Below, in pieces: positions 23,705-35,526 of a DNA stretch of 64,000 nt; the stretch's first letter is position 1; each line of letters begins with the position of its first letter. Both the position numbers and the translations under genes were made by a program. This stretch comes from Byssochlamys sp. IMV 00236. Lineage: Eukaryota > Ascomycota > Eurotiomycetes > Eurotiales > Thermoascaceae. The stretch is taken from NCBI GenBank assembly GCA_001931875.2, contig MSJH02000622.1, positions 62,001 to 126,000 on the forward strand, read 5' to 3'. Below the pieces are notes generated by a model that did no database searches, had not been told where the DNA came from, and saw nothing but the letters and a program-made list of their open reading frames with translations.

Positions 23705-25428
23705 GAAGGGAGAGACAGTGGCAGAGACCAGAAGTACACCCAGTAGGACGAACAGAGGAGTAATAATACCCACGGACAGGCAACGCAAAGAGAGAAAACG
23801 AGAGCGTAGCTGAGAAGGGGAGGCAGGAAGAAGAGAAAAGCAAAAAGCACAGAGCACCACCACACCCTTCCCGGGGAAGCGGTGGATGGAGTAAGAAAAT
23901 ACTCTCGTTAGCGATGGGAGAAATTGCCACTTCCGGGGGGCGCTTTCGTTGAATCCAATCCAATATCCTCCCTCTCAGGTCGTCTTTGCTTTTCGTCCCA
24001 GTAGCGACGAATATGCTCGTCGTCCGCGAGATGAGAAACGAAGTATCATTTTGACTTCCCAGACCGCAGATAGGACAACAAGCCGTCGGGTCAGGCCCGA
24101 TCTGCAAGACAGATGTAGCCTGACGGGCAGAAACAGCGGTGTTGGCGTCCTAAAATCATTCCGGTGGACCACCGGATTAATGAGGCGGGTAAAAGAAGAG
24201 CGCAAAAGACGTGCAGATGCAACTAATTAACAGCATGGATGAGAGTGCAGAGAGATGAGGGGCAAGGGGAGAATCAAAGAGAGAGAAAAGAGAGCCTGGG
24301 AACGCAAAGACCAGATGATACTCACTAACCAGTAATCAATTGCACGTTGACGAACCCAGTGATGGCTGGCGTCAAGCAGTCATTATTTATTATATCAACT
24401 ACCGTGGGGACGGGACGACCCGCCAGCGTTGCCCGGTAGTTTAGTACTCTAGAGTATCTAGTGTTGTTCCGACAATTGCTGGCCGGACTACTAAATAATA
24501 GGGACTTGCTGGCTAATTTAATAACTAGCAGGCAGTTTGGGATCACTCGAGCTCCTTGATACCCGCCACTAATTTAAGGAATCATCAGCCTGCTCTACAG
24601 TCCAGCTCAGCGTCAACAACGGATTTCTCCGGTACATTGGGCTGCAGGAGTACAGCAGTAGAGTCATCAGCTTCTGCTCCATTCTGGCATCAACATCCCA
24701 TTGACATTCATCTCTTTCATTATTATTATTATCAACTGCCAAGATGACTCCCCCTCCCCCCTGGGACAGTCGTCCTGCGTGCTCCTGGAGAGCCGCAATG
24801 GCCGGTTTCATCATACTCTAGACGAACAAGGTCCCCTACACGCCGTTTCCTCGACCCCAAACGTTCATCTGCCTTGTCATCCCTGTTTACATTCCTAACT
24901 TGGTCACGCTCACTTCGTCATGCTCTACCATCTCTGCCCTTGGCACATGGTCCTAGCGCTGATCGACGCTCCAGCGGGGCTGCCAACGGCGGATCGATGA
25001 CATGGATCGGAGATACCAGTGATGATCGCCGTGCTCTGTACTCGTCGTCGATGGTACTTGGGTCTTGAACTCGGCTTGAGATGGGTCATGCCATGATATA
25101 AGACGCTCCTGACAGAGGCCTGCCAGGAAAGACGGATTATCCAGACGGCGGCTGCTGCCATGCCCAGACCGCTGATCTCCAGCGACAGAGATATATACAC
25201 CTACGCAGATGGTGTGCTGTTTTGCAGGAAACAGGATTCTAGAGAAAGCTGCTATGAATGTCACGGGACTATCTTCTTTCAAAAAAACATGCGATGATCG
25301 AGACTGTTCTCCGGTGCGTATGGATAGCTGACAGAAGCTTCAGCGCAGGATGATATACAACTTTGACAGGTTTCGGGATTCCCCCAGACACATTCAGCAC
25401 TTTAGATCGACTCTCGCAGTCGTCTTGA

Positions 25429-27096
25429 TCACGGTACCTCCCGAGTCTCTCCAGTTCCATCGAACTCATCAGTCTCACCAACTTCTGCGCTATTTTCAGA
25501 ATCACTGGGCCTTGAGTGACCCCATTTTTGTCTGACAAAAGCCATGGCGCGTCGAAACCTCTCGCGAATACCGGCAACAATTACCCAAAATTGTCCCCAC
25601 CACGTATCTTCCGGTTTGGCTTCCTGTTCAGCAGCAACAACCTCATCGAGTCCAGTGAAAAGGTCAACTTCCTCTGATTTGTATACCCACGGATACTGTC
25701 GGAACATCAACCGGTGTCCCACGTAGGTGAGCAAGAAGATCGGAATACCACTGTATGCTGCCATCAGGTTGGGAATAGAGAAATTGGACGGAAAGAAAAA
25801 GCTGAAGCCATTTCCCAGACAGAGTAGAGCGCTGGACCCCATGCCAAAATATGCACCGTATGGCTGGAGGCGAGACGTGTAGGGGAGCTCGATACCCTGG
25901 GCCCTGGCAGCACTGCGAAAGCGGCTATACACCATGCCGGAACCGAGCCAGGACATAAAGCCCGAAGTGTTGATAAAATTCATCAAGTATTGGAGAATCT
26001 GTGGATCGGACTGTGCCAGGGCTAGGTATGCGAAACCAGAGAAAATTGAAGACGCTCCCAAAGCCATGTACGGAGTGCCCCATCTGTTGCGGACCCCGAA
26101 AGTGGCCGGCGCATGGCCCGAGGCGGCAAGTGAGCTGAGCGATTGGGTAGATATTTGTAGCAAGGTGCTTCCTGAAGAGGTAGCAGAGATAAGGTTCCCT
26201 ACGTTCAGGAGACTGCCCAAGAAATTGATCCCTGCCCTGTTGACGCCCACGACAAAAGGGGATTGACCAGATTGAGAAGATGATGAATCTGATCCAGAAC
26301 CTGAACTGGGTTCGAAATTCCCGTTCAACAAGTGCGGGTCATCGGAAGGGGCGACGACTCCCATTGCGAGAGCGCTCATCATGTATGAGAAGGTGACCAT
26401 CCCGTTGTCTTGCTGAGCGGTCACGGGTACCATGCGGCGAGGTGATACCAGACCGGCACCCCTGCTGATGATCATTTCCGGCAAGAAGAGGAAGGCGACG
26501 GCACTGGTCAATGTAGACTGCACGAGACCTAGAAATCGACCGCCAGAACCACCTAAGAGGAACTCATTCATAGCCCCAGGAGTATTCCAGTAATGGAAAC
26601 CCAAAAAGCCACCATCCGGACCACCACCAAGGAAGAGGATCGAAGAGAGAGTCAGCAAGAATGCCATCATGGCTACTTTGAAGTACATTAGATACGTCGT
26701 CGACAGGTAAAAATACTGCTGCGGCATGAAGTTCATTCCAACAACGCTTGCGAGGCTGATTGTTAGTGGGATTGCTGAGTTGATATCGGGCATCCAATAC
26801 CGAACGAAAGAGGACATGGCTGTGAGTTGGTACGGGACTGCAACTCCCAGTCCATACCAATGCAGCGCGCCCATGGAGAATCCCATGCTTGGTGAGACAT
26901 ATCGGGAGGCATAGGCGCTGACTCCAGCACCTTGCATTGGCAGATATGCCCCAACTTCTGCGATAGCGGTCAAGATGCAATGAGATAATGCAGATATGAA
27001 TACATAAGACATCAGCAACGACGCTGGGCCACCGACGGCTAGTGCCTGGCCGGCCCCGAGCAGGAAGCCTGCTCCAATAGTGGCGTCGATGTCCAT
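25429..27096 (-). CDS. Amino acid permease, APC superfamily
   Basis: This is a 555-residue polytopic membrane protein, likely a plasma-membrane amino acid/proton symporter. The first membrane helix has the family signature TIGAGFLLGAGQALAVGGPA, followed by AEVGAYLPMQGAG (the conserved loop of fungal permeases), and about ten further hydrophobic segments. A Ser-rich loop lies near residues 255-280 (PSSGSGSDSSSSQSGQ), and the cytosolic C-terminus is acidic. The ATG at 27096 falls only a few residues before helix 1, so the usual cytosolic N-tail is missing. A probable upstream exon exists at 27180-27295 (ATG at 27295), joined by an intron 27101-27179 to give ...EEGTMNR-NMDIDATIGAG and 595 residues in total. 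Which start is used cannot be decided here. Substrate unknown. Confidence 0.87.
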   Translation of the reverse strand: MDIDATIGAGFLLGAGQALAVGGPASLLMSYVFISALSHCILTAIAEVGAYLPMQGAGVSAYASRYVSPSMGFSMGALHWYGLGVAVPYQLTAMSSFVRYWMPDINSAIPLTISLASVVGMNFMPQQYFYLSTTYLMYFKVAMMAFLLTLSSILFLGGGPDGGFLGFHYWNTPGAMNEFLLGGSGGRFLGLVQSTLTSAVAFLFLPEMIISRGAGLVSPRRMVPVTAQQDNGMVTFSYMMSALAMGVVAPSDDPHLLNGNFEPSSGSGSDSSSSQSGQSPFVVGVNRAGINFLGSLLNVGNLISATSSGSTLLQISTQSLSSLAASGHAPATFGVRNRWGTPYMALGASSIFSGFAYLALAQSDPQILQYLMNFINTSGFMSWLGSGMVYSRFRSAARAQGIELPYTSRLQPYGAYFGMGSSALLCLGNGFSFFFPSNFSIPNLMAAYSGIPIFLLTYVGHRLMFRQYPWVYKSEEVDLFTGLDEVVAAEQEAKPEDTWWGQFWVIVAGIRERFRRAMAFVRQKWGHSRPSDSENSAEVGETDEFDGTGETREVP

Positions 27097-27732
27097 GTTG
27101 CTGTACAGGTAGAGAAATGATACATCTGCTCTTCACCCAAAAAACAGATGGTGGGGGACCCTCCCAGCGTGTTGAATACCGATTCATAGTTCCTTCCTCA
27201 ATGATCCCGGGCGGACCGTATCTCTCCATAGGCCTGAGTCCCCAAAAATGGAAGGGGCACAGAAGGTTACGCTCGACGCCGCGTAATATGACCATACTCT
27301 GGTGATGGTGGCTGTCTTAGAGAAGATAACTGGACCATGATTTCACCACGCATCTCACTCCAGGAGCTCGATCAACATATCGGTACATTAAACACCGCTA
27401 ACAGGGCAGTTGGCAACGAAAGAACAGGACTCTCTCAGCTTGAACGAACAGCTAGGTCGAAGTTCGGGAGGAGTCTGTCGCAGCAGAGGACAGGAACGAA
27501 AGGCACAAATACAACTGAAGCATGGGTATCTCAAACATCCAGACCCAACAATGCTCCCACACCAAGACTACAGAACGATAATAAAACAGAAGTGGGCTAA
27601 AAGACGACGAGTCCACCATTTGGACGGAAGAGCGCCCACACTCGGTCTAGAATGTGAAAATTTGATTCCGCAGAAACATGTCATGCTGGAGCACCATTTG
27701 GCCTGGTAATTTCGTTCTAAGTCAGCGGCGCT
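27097..27732. other. Permease 5' region and SEH1 3' region
   Basis: These 636 bases lie between two minus-strand genes. They contain the possible first permease exon (27180-27295), its promoter, and the 3' end region of SEH1. Nothing else was recognised. Confidence 0.6.
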
Positions 27733-28991
27733 TTACGGGTACAGAAGGCCGAAGGAGACATACTCATCTGCCATGTTTGTCTCTGCGAATTCAAGCCATT
27801 CGCCGGACAGGGATTTCTTCCAGAAACGCACAGAACCATCGTCTCCGGACGAGAGTAGACAGTCACCTGTCAAGGTAATGAGTATTATAGATTTCGATAC
27901 TGGCAATTGGGGACATACCAGCATAGGAGAATTCTACCTGCCACACGTCGAAGTGCTTACTGTCAATACAGGCAACTTCTTTGAACGTGTGTTTGAAGTG
28001 ATGATCACCCGTTGCTCCTCGGTTCGACATGGACGAAGGGGCTCGGTTTGCAAGCGCAGACCCAATACCTGATTGCACTGTTGGACGTGCAAATGGGGAT
28101 TGTGAGGACGCCTGATGATTTTTGCTGTTCGCATTATTTGTTCCCGCATTAGTGACGGTAGTGTAGACCTCAAACACGCGCACAAAACCGTCCTTGCAAC
28201 CGCTCGCAATGAGATCGAATCCCCTCACTGAGCCATTTGCCCAGGATATGTCTCGGACGAGACCACCGTGTCCACTCAATTCAATAGCGTGGTAGAAGCG
28301 CCGGTTTGCATCTGTACGATACACCTTTACAGTATCCATGGCTGCGACAACTAGGGAGAGGCTTTTCCGATCCCAGCTTGGCAGCAGCGAATGGGTTATA
28401 TCGACGGGGTCATGGTGGAATTGAACTCGGAAGCTCGTCTCCTCCCCGCGCTGCGGTGCAGCACACACGCGGAATTGGTCCAATGCTTGCCATTCAGCCA
28501 GTGTATCTGGACTGACAGGCTCCATGATCATAAGGTAACCGTCTCGAGTGATAAGTGCAAGCCATGTCTCCATGTCTATGTTACGGAAGTCCAATGAAAC
28601 AAAAGGATGCCGCTGCGGTGCCGTCATGCGGAAGATAGGCTTGAAACGGCGACCAGAATTGGGTGGCTGAGTCACATCTTCCTGCCATATCTTGAATTTC
28701 ATGTCCTCACCAACACTGCCGATATGTTGGCCAGTGAATGGACCATTCCAGGTAGCCTGTTTGAACATCAATAATTGGGTTCCGGACGCACAAAGGGATT
28801 CTTACATCGCGGATCTCGGCGTCATGGGCGCGCCAAGTATCAACCGGTTGCCAACCTGAGTCTTTCTGGTCCCAGACTTTCATACGATGGTCAGAGGAAG
28901 CTGTGACAATCCTATTGCCGTAAAAATTGAATTTGGTAACGGTAACCAGGTCACGATGACCAGCATCGAAGTCTGTGAACCCGTTTGTCAT
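27733..28991 (-). CDS. seh1: Nucleoporin SEH1, WD40 protein
   Basis: Seh1 is a beta-propeller subunit shared by the Nup84 (Y-shaped) nuclear pore complex and the SEA/GATOR2 complex on the vacuole. Exons are 28991-28806, 28756-27919 and 27866-27733, giving 385 residues. WD-type repeats are seen as GHRDLVTVTKFNFYGNRIVT with SDHRMKVWD, then TGQHIGSVGEDMKFKIWQED, GGLVRDISWANGS with GCKDGFVRVFEV, and at the end CLLSSGDDGSVRFWKK. Splicing at the first intron restores RDATWNGPFTGQHIGS and at the second EFSYAGDCLLSSGDDG, both family-like. A Ser/Asn-rich insertion (about residues 235-275) separates late blades. The start ATG immediately precedes the first blade. The gene is divergent from ALG7, with about 400 bases between the start codons. 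Confidence 0.93.
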
Positions 28992-29396
28992 ATTGGCTCG
29001 TGCTGCCAGGCCCGTAAATCCCAGACCCGACCTTTACCGTTCTGAATAGAGAGTCTAAAGTACAATTGGATATCAGCTGGAGAGTAGTTTGCTAATGCTG
29101 TTCCTTGAGGAGTATGGATGTACTTCCCTGTAGGGCGCATCTGAATGGGCAGTGAACGGTAAACGCGCGCCATGGATATTGGGCGTCTGCAAACTATTCC
29201 ATTTTGGGGTGTAACTTATGCACCCGACTTTACGGATCCAGCCGATATCTGGCTGACCGCCTCGAAGGCGGTAAAGTCTTGCACAGGCAGAATCACAAGC
29301 GTGCATTATGCCAGATTGCAGGTCCATATTGTGTTTGGAGGTCCTTTACTTGTGAGATAGTCTCGCAGGTATAATCATGAATCCACATACAATTTC
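28992..29396. promoter_or_regulatory. Shared SEH1/ALG7 divergent promoter region
   Basis: Only 405 bases separate the two start codons of SEH1 (minus) and ALG7 (plus), so both promoters must lie here or overlap the leaders. No specific factor site was recognised. Confidence 0.55.
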
Positions 29397-30898
29397 ATGA
29401 TGGCTACCTCGGCGACTCTAACCAGAACGGAGACATGGGGTCTTTTGCTCCTTGTCGGAGCCTCTATTGGCATCATCGTCAATACTCTGAAGGGCGACGG
29501 CGAACCCTTGATTGCTTCACTTGCATTTAGTGCGATCGCATTTGCTGCAACGTATAGCCTGATAAGGTGGCTTGGTCCAGTATTCATGAAAGCCGGGTTA
29601 AAGGGGAAGGACATGGCCAAACCTCGAAAACCTGAAATGTACGAGCCTTCTTCCAATACATGGTTCGATCAATGCTGACTGCTACATAGACCAGAAACTA
29701 TGGGCGCCGTCTGTGCTGTGGTATATCTGTTGCTTCTAATTGTCTTCATACCTTTTCCATTCTATAAATATATTGTCGCAGCTACTTCAGGGGGAGGGAA
29801 TAGGGACGTGGTCTTTGAAGTCCAAGAAGTTGAGACAGGCCGTTTCCTTCACCGATTCCCTCATAGCAAGGTATGAAATTCCTTCAGTGCATTGAATCAG
29901 GTCTCCTTGTCTGACATCGCCGGTAGCTCGCGTCCTATCTCTCTGGTCTACTCTCAATACAGTCCATTGTTATCCTTGGAATCGGAGACGATTTGCTGGA
30001 CATCCGATGGCGGCACAAAGTCTTGATTCCTGCATTCGGAAGTATACCTATGCTCATCGTCTACTTTGTAGATTTTGGAGTCACACAGGTGGTAGTTCCG
30101 GTTCCACTTCAGCGCTATCTCGGCAATAGTGTCGATCTCGGATGGCTGTACTATGCGTACATGGCTGCAGTAGCCATCTTTTGTCCAAACAGTATCAATA
30201 TGTTGGCCGGTATAAATGGTGTCGAGGTCTCACAATCGTTAGTTATCGCATTTCTGCTGCTAGCTAACGATGCATTGTATCTGGCACCGTTTACACCATA
30301 CCCGCACCCGGCAACAGATTCGCATTTATTCTCGATCTACTTCCTGCTACCATTTGTCGGAGTGTCATTGGCGCTTTTGTGCCATAACTGGTACCCATCG
30401 AAGGTCTTCGTTGGTGACACATACTGTTATTTCGCTGGTATGGTGTTTGCTGTGGTCGGCATCCTAGGCCATTTCAGCAAGACTCTGCTCCTACTGTTCA
30501 TACCGCAGATTTTTAACTTTCTGTACTCGACACCCCAGCTTTTCCGTATCATTCCGTGTCCGCGTCATCGTCTACCCAAGTTCAATGCCTCCACGGGGTT
30601 GCTGGATGCATCCGTGACTGAGTGGGTAGCGCCTCCGCAACCTCTCGTGGCTGCGGCCTTGGGGCTGTTGGAACGGCTGCGACTGGTACGGTTAACGAAG
30701 AATAAAGAGGGGCGAATCATCGAGTCTACCAACCTGACTATTCTCAATCTATGGCTGGTCTGGATGGGCCCCATGAGAGAAGACAGACTCGCATGGCACA
30801 TGGTCGCTGTTCAGACAGTCTGCGGACTTCTTGGTCTGTTCGTACGGCATAAGCTCGCGCTGTTGGTGTTCAGACAGGATAACAGAGGATTCGCCTAG
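29397..30898 (+). CDS. alg7: UDP-GlcNAc:dolichyl-phosphate GlcNAc-1-phosphotransferase ALG7
   Basis: Alg7 (GPT) starts N-glycan assembly in the ER membrane by moving GlcNAc-1-phosphate from UDP-GlcNAc to dolichyl phosphate. It is the target of tunicamycin. Exons are 29397-29638, 29690-29870 and 29927-30898, giving 464 residues, near the usual family length. Splicing creates KPRKPEIPETMGAVCAVVYL, a conserved cytosolic motif with a following helix. The Mg-binding GIGDDLLDIRWRHK carries the DD pair. The conserved FVGDTYCYFAGMVFA and the late ESTNLTILNL are also present, and about ten hydrophobic helices are visible. Two ATGs stand in tandem at 29397 and 29400, and either may start translation. 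The C-terminal part (LVRLTKNKEGRIIESTNLTI) is the typical GPT cytosolic loop. Confidence 0.96.
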
Positions 30899-31801
30899 AT
30901 TTTGAATAGGAAAAAGATAAGTCTGTATATAGGCCAACATGTTAACGAACGATGTTTTGTCCTGGATATATAGATACAAAATGACCTAGTAAATAGCCCT
31001 GGCGGCTTCAAACTGTGGCTCTGCTGCGACAGCGAGTTAGCCAGAAACCCGGATACTATTATTTCCCGTCTCTCAACACCAGTAACTAGAATGGAATAAC
31101 TAGCAGGCGACAAAGCATTGTGAGAACGGGACGCTTTCCCATGCTGAAATCGGCACAGGACATCTTATCCTCCACTGGCTCGAATTTGGTGTAAGTATGC
31201 ATGAATATGGCATCATTTTGTTAGGGTAACGAACTAAAGAGCTATAAATTGCCAGCAATATGCAAAAACCGCTATCAATACAGCATTGTAATTTTTGTTT
31301 TGCTCCACGCTACTAGGATGGGAAATAACGCCATCCGATGGCGTGCGCGAGACCACTCGCCCTCATATCATTGAAATCTTAGGGACGTTCTTGCGTCTTG
31401 TGGCCGTAGCATAGTACCATTTCTCTCCCGACTATGAAGGATGAATGGTCCCGGTAATGTTATACCTGTTTTGGTTACGGGGAATATTTTCCCTTTGCCA
31501 CTTTGTGGAGATGTTCCGCTTGCCAGTAGTATACTTATTAGTTACCTGGCAATTGCGATTGACTGCCAAGGATGCCGATATACATGCGTTTGCAAGGCGG
31601 GTGATACCGCTCAGATAGCAAAGACCGCTTCTTAGTAAAATGTTGGCCTGGATATGTATCTAAGCCCGCCAAGGTCTCTAGGATTCAGGATACATATATA
31701 TCTGGGCGAAGCTCGTAATTTTATCTTCATATCTAGCTATACGGAGTACTTCTTCCCTTAGGTAGAGCCAAACCATATTCATCTTCGGGGACTTCGACAA
31801 C
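30899..31801. other. Intergenic region, ALG7 to MFS transporter
   Basis: About 900 bases hold the ALG7 terminator region and the upstream region of the MFS gene. No open frame with recognisable features was found. This is the left boundary of the accessory stretch. Confidence 0.6.
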
Positions 31802-33669
31802 ATGGAGTCAACAACAGAGGCTCGTCCCAAAGGGCCTCCGTCTGAATCTTCAGGCAAACGGCCCGCTCTTGAGGTCACTGGGGCTGAAGAGAAGATTCTG
31901 CGCGATGACCCCGTAGCAAAAGCAGAATTCCTGTCGAGCTTCACTGCGGAGGAAGAGAAGAGTATCATGAAGAAGGTGGATGCGCGGTTCCTGCTCCTCA
32001 CTGGAATAATGTACATGATAAAGACGGTAAGTTAGCCATGGATACAGCATGCAAATGGTTGTTGACCTGGGATTGGAAATATGTGAATAGATTGACTACA
32101 CCAATGCCTCGAGTGTTAAAGTGCTCCAGGTGGGAAGTGACAGAAATATACTGAGAGAACTCCATATGACAGCCGACCAGTATAATTGGATTCAATCTAT
32201 CTACTTTGTAAGACTGGACATACTTCGTACAAGATTAACGTTCTTTGGCTAACCTCTTGCGATGCCATCTTTAGATCAGCTACATTATCTTCGAAGCTCC
32301 AAGCAATTTGGTCATGAAGAAAGTGGGCCCACGTGTATGGCAAACTCGAATCTTTTGTTCCTGGGGCATTATCCTCGCCTGTCACGCTGCGGTCCAGAAT
32401 CGTGCAGCATTATATGCGCTGCGATTCCTTCTGGGTATGCTGGAGGCGGGAATGTTCCCAGGGGTGGCTGTACAATTGGCCAGTTGGTATCGCCCAGACG
32501 AGATGGGCAGACCTATTGCATGGATGTTCGGCATTCAGCAATTGGCAACAGTGGTCGGGTCATTGATTTGCTATGCCATCAGCTATATGAATGGCATGAG
32601 GGGGCTGAGTGCCTGGCGTTGGTGAGTTGAGTTTGACTTGCTCGCAGCCTCTAATATCGAAATATTGACGTATATTCTCAGGGTCTATCTCCTCGAAGGG
32701 ATTGCGACGATCCTTTTCTCTGTTATCATCTGGCTAGTCTTACCCGACTACCCAAAATCTCCTCGAAGCAACAAATGGCTCACCTCGCGAGAGCAGGAAT
32801 TCATAGAGGCACGTCTGCCAGAAACTGCTCCAGTGACCAGTGATCCCGCTTTTAAGAAGGAAGAAGTAATCGAAGCATTGAAGACACAATCGATGTGGGC
32901 CTTCATGCTCTCGCAGTTCTTTGTTAATCTAGGTGGCTACTCGCTCAGTTGGTACCTGCCGACAATCACCACAAGTCTTGGGTTCGCGGGATTACCGAAG
33001 AACCAGCTGCTTAATATCCCGCCTGCAGCGGCTTCCATTCTGGCGATTATATTTTCTGCTTATTTTATCAAACGGGCCTATATAACCCGACCGGCTTATA
33101 TTATGTATGATTCCCCTCCCTATCCCATAACTATGAAACACTGGCAGCTTCCGCGATCTAACCTCTATATACAAAGGATCATCATGGTCGGCATGGTCGT
33201 CTGTTTCGTACTATTCTTCACCATATCATCGCCCGCCGGAATCTACGTCGCCTGTATCCTCGGCACCATGTTCTACAGCATGTACTTCATCCCCTTCTGG
33301 GCCTGGCGCTCCACGACCCTGAAGGGCTCAACTGGCGCAGCCTTCGCCTTGGGCTTCCAAAACTGCGTCGGTCAAATAGGTGGTGTGATTGGACCGCAAC
33401 TCTTTCAGGAGAAATGGGCGTATAACCGCTACAAGAACAGTTTCGCAATCGCGGGCTCTTCTATCATTGCGGCCTTCTTCGCGAATCTATGGACGTGGTG
33501 GTTAACGAGGAACTTGGAATGGGACGTGCGGAGGATAGCTCGGCTGCGAAACAAAGCGCAGAAGGAAGGGAAAGTTTTTGCGGGAGATGATATTAAGGTA
33601 TTGGAGGAAAGGCAGTTTTATTCAGGTATTCGGAGGAAAGATGCAGAGGTAGAAGTCAGCGCTGTGTAG
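31802..33669 (+). CDS. MFS transporter, anion:cation symporter (DAL5-like) family
   Basis: A 534-residue plasma-membrane transporter of the fungal ACS family, which includes allantoate/ureidosuccinate (Dal5), pantothenate, nicotinate (Tna1) and thiamine carriers. Exons are 31802-32026, 32091-32207, 32275-32621, 32682-33104 and 33177-33669. Family marks include IDYTNASSVKV after helix 1, TADQYNWIQSIYFISYIIFE (helix 2), NLVMKKVGPRVW, RFLLGMLEAGMFPGVAVQLA, and a cytosolic loop with LPDYPKSPRSNKWLT. About twelve hydrophobic segments are present. The last intron (33105-33176, 72 bases) has no stop and keeps frame, so it can be mistaken for coding. Removing it restores RPAYIM-IIMVGMV. An N-terminal cytosolic tail of about 60 residues precedes helix 1. 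The substrate cannot be read from sequence. Confidence 0.92.
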
Positions 33670-33950
33670 AAGATTTAGGTTATGGTGTACTAGCTAAAAC
33701 CAAAATTGGGGTTCATGATGCTTATGGTCTAGTTATAGACTCGTCGTTTATACCTATCACAAACGAAGACCTTCATACTAATACGAAAATTATCATATAT
33801 AGACCAAATTAGAAGCTTTGATAGCGTTGAATAAAAAGAACTAATATTGGGAAGTGGACTTTGCTGTAAACTTCGATGTTTAATGAAGTCAAAAGGTATG
33901 TATTCCTGTTTGCACATCCTCAGAGCAAGTACTCTAATACGGAGCTCCTC

Positions 33951-35526
33951 TCATTCGCTTGCAGATTCACGCAAGAGTTTTGTTTCTCTCTCAACCTTTC
34001 TGTCACCTAGCGTGACACCAATATCCTTTGTAACAATCCATGCTGGAACCAATGCAACCGCCCAGAGAGCGAAGTTGAGATAGAAATTCCCGATAGATGC
34101 CATGATAGGCACACTGCTAAGGCCGTACTGTTCCAACGTTAGTTCATCTTCAGCATATTCTGTTTAAACGGAAAACAGCATTACTTACGCTGACAGCCTG
34201 AGCCGCAGACTCGGTACCGCGAAGCAATCCTGCAATACGAATGACTTCTTCTTCGTCCTTGGCGATGTTCCCAACGACGAAGTACCTGTAGTGAGATGTT
34301 AGGTTTCCGCCAGTTCAGGATCTACACGGGAGAACGGAGTAATAAGTGACTCACAGATAGAGATAGTTCAGCTGAAAACCAGCAACCAGGAATAAGAATA
34401 GGGCGAAGGCTCTGCCAAAACCAGGGTCGACCCAGTCATAAGATGGATTCGTCTTATGGAACTCTGTGACCAGGATTGTTCCCCATATCCACCAGCCACC
34501 CTGGAGCGCGAGTACCGTGAAGAACGTAAAGCGGTTTCTCTTTTTTAGAGAAATATTTTTCCGGTCCAAAAAAGCACCAAGGACGTTCCCCAGAATGAGT
34601 GCAATAATTCCAGAGAGGAACGATCCCAGAGCACGAGCTCGGACGCTGAACCATAAGTCTTGGTAACTGTACATGACTGCCTCGGAGTAGACAGCCTGGG
34701 AGATAAGCGGGACAATCAACAGGAAGTTCCGGCTGAAGAAGAGCTTGGTCATTTCCTTGACCTCAACCCATGGACTTTTGGTGATTCTCAATCGGACCGG
34801 TAGCCCGTCAGTTCGCTGAACTTGCGACGGCTTGTTCAAGAGAAGACCGGCAAACGGACCAAGTGCCTGGAGCACGATGAAAATGATGAACACGGTATAT
34901 GAGACTTTTCCCGCGGTATTTCTCTTGATGTTGATGCCCAGGTTCACAGCGCCTCCAACGATCTGTCCTCCGACACGGAAACTCAACCAAAAGCCGAGGA
35001 AACGTCCCTGGTTATGGGGCTCAGGATACGCAAGAGCAATTGCTGCTTCCGCCATCCAGAAAATTCCAGCAGACAGGCCGCATAGTGCTGCACCTAACAG
35101 GACCAGCCAGTCAAACCCAAATCGGTTATGAGTGTAAAGCCCTGCTGCGAAGGGCGCATATCCCATCGTCCCGATAATAAACGTCCATTTAATCCCGATA
35201 TAGCGTACCACGACACTTCCAAAGAAACATGATAATACCATCAGACAGAAAGTCAGAGCATTAGCCGCATTGACCAAATAAGGTGACTCGTCTCCTCCAC
35301 CACCGAGGGAGTTCATTGCACCCCAGATACCCGGGGCGAGGAAGTTGCACAGTCCCAGAATGAGCGCATTGTAGAATGTCGATCGATACCATTTCACTGC
35401 GTTGTGTGAGCGCCTGCGCATTCTTAGAACTGTTTATTGTGAACATAACATACCATTTGGATGTTCCTGACTGTGAGAGTAAGCTATCTCTTCATCGTTA
35501 GGAACCACCACTTTGCGGTCCGCCAT
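33951..35526 (-). CDS. UNC93-like (DUF895) MFS-type membrane protein
   Basis: A 462-residue protein of the fungal UNC93/DUF895 group, an MFS branch of unknown substrate. Exons are 35526-35454, 35396-34355, 34285-34189 and 34127-33951. Splicing of the first intron (35397-35453) gives the start MADRKVVVPNDEEIAYSHSQ, then EHPNVKWYRSTFYNALILGL, the signature entry into helix 1 with FLAPGIWGAMNSLGGGG after it. Further marks are LCGLSAGIFWMAEAAIALAY with NQGRFLGFWLSFRVGGQ, and about ten helices. The last exons contain SYGLSSVPIMASIGNFYLNF and a charged tail. The gene is convergent with the DAL5-like transporter, with 281 bases between them. Confidence 0.9.

Larger units (their letters stand above)
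21737..25428. other. Long purine-rich spacer upstream of SET3
   Basis: This is 3.7 kb without a supported gene. The first 2 kb are strongly purine-biased on the + strand (pyrimidine-rich on the minus, SET3-sense strand), which suits a long SET3 5' leader or promoter. Open frames there are low-complexity shadows of this bias. It holds short tandem repeats at 22563-22604 and 22929-22957 and a GA run at 23682-23704. The segment 24.3-25.4 kb is more balanced and also shows no gene. Confidence 0.6.
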
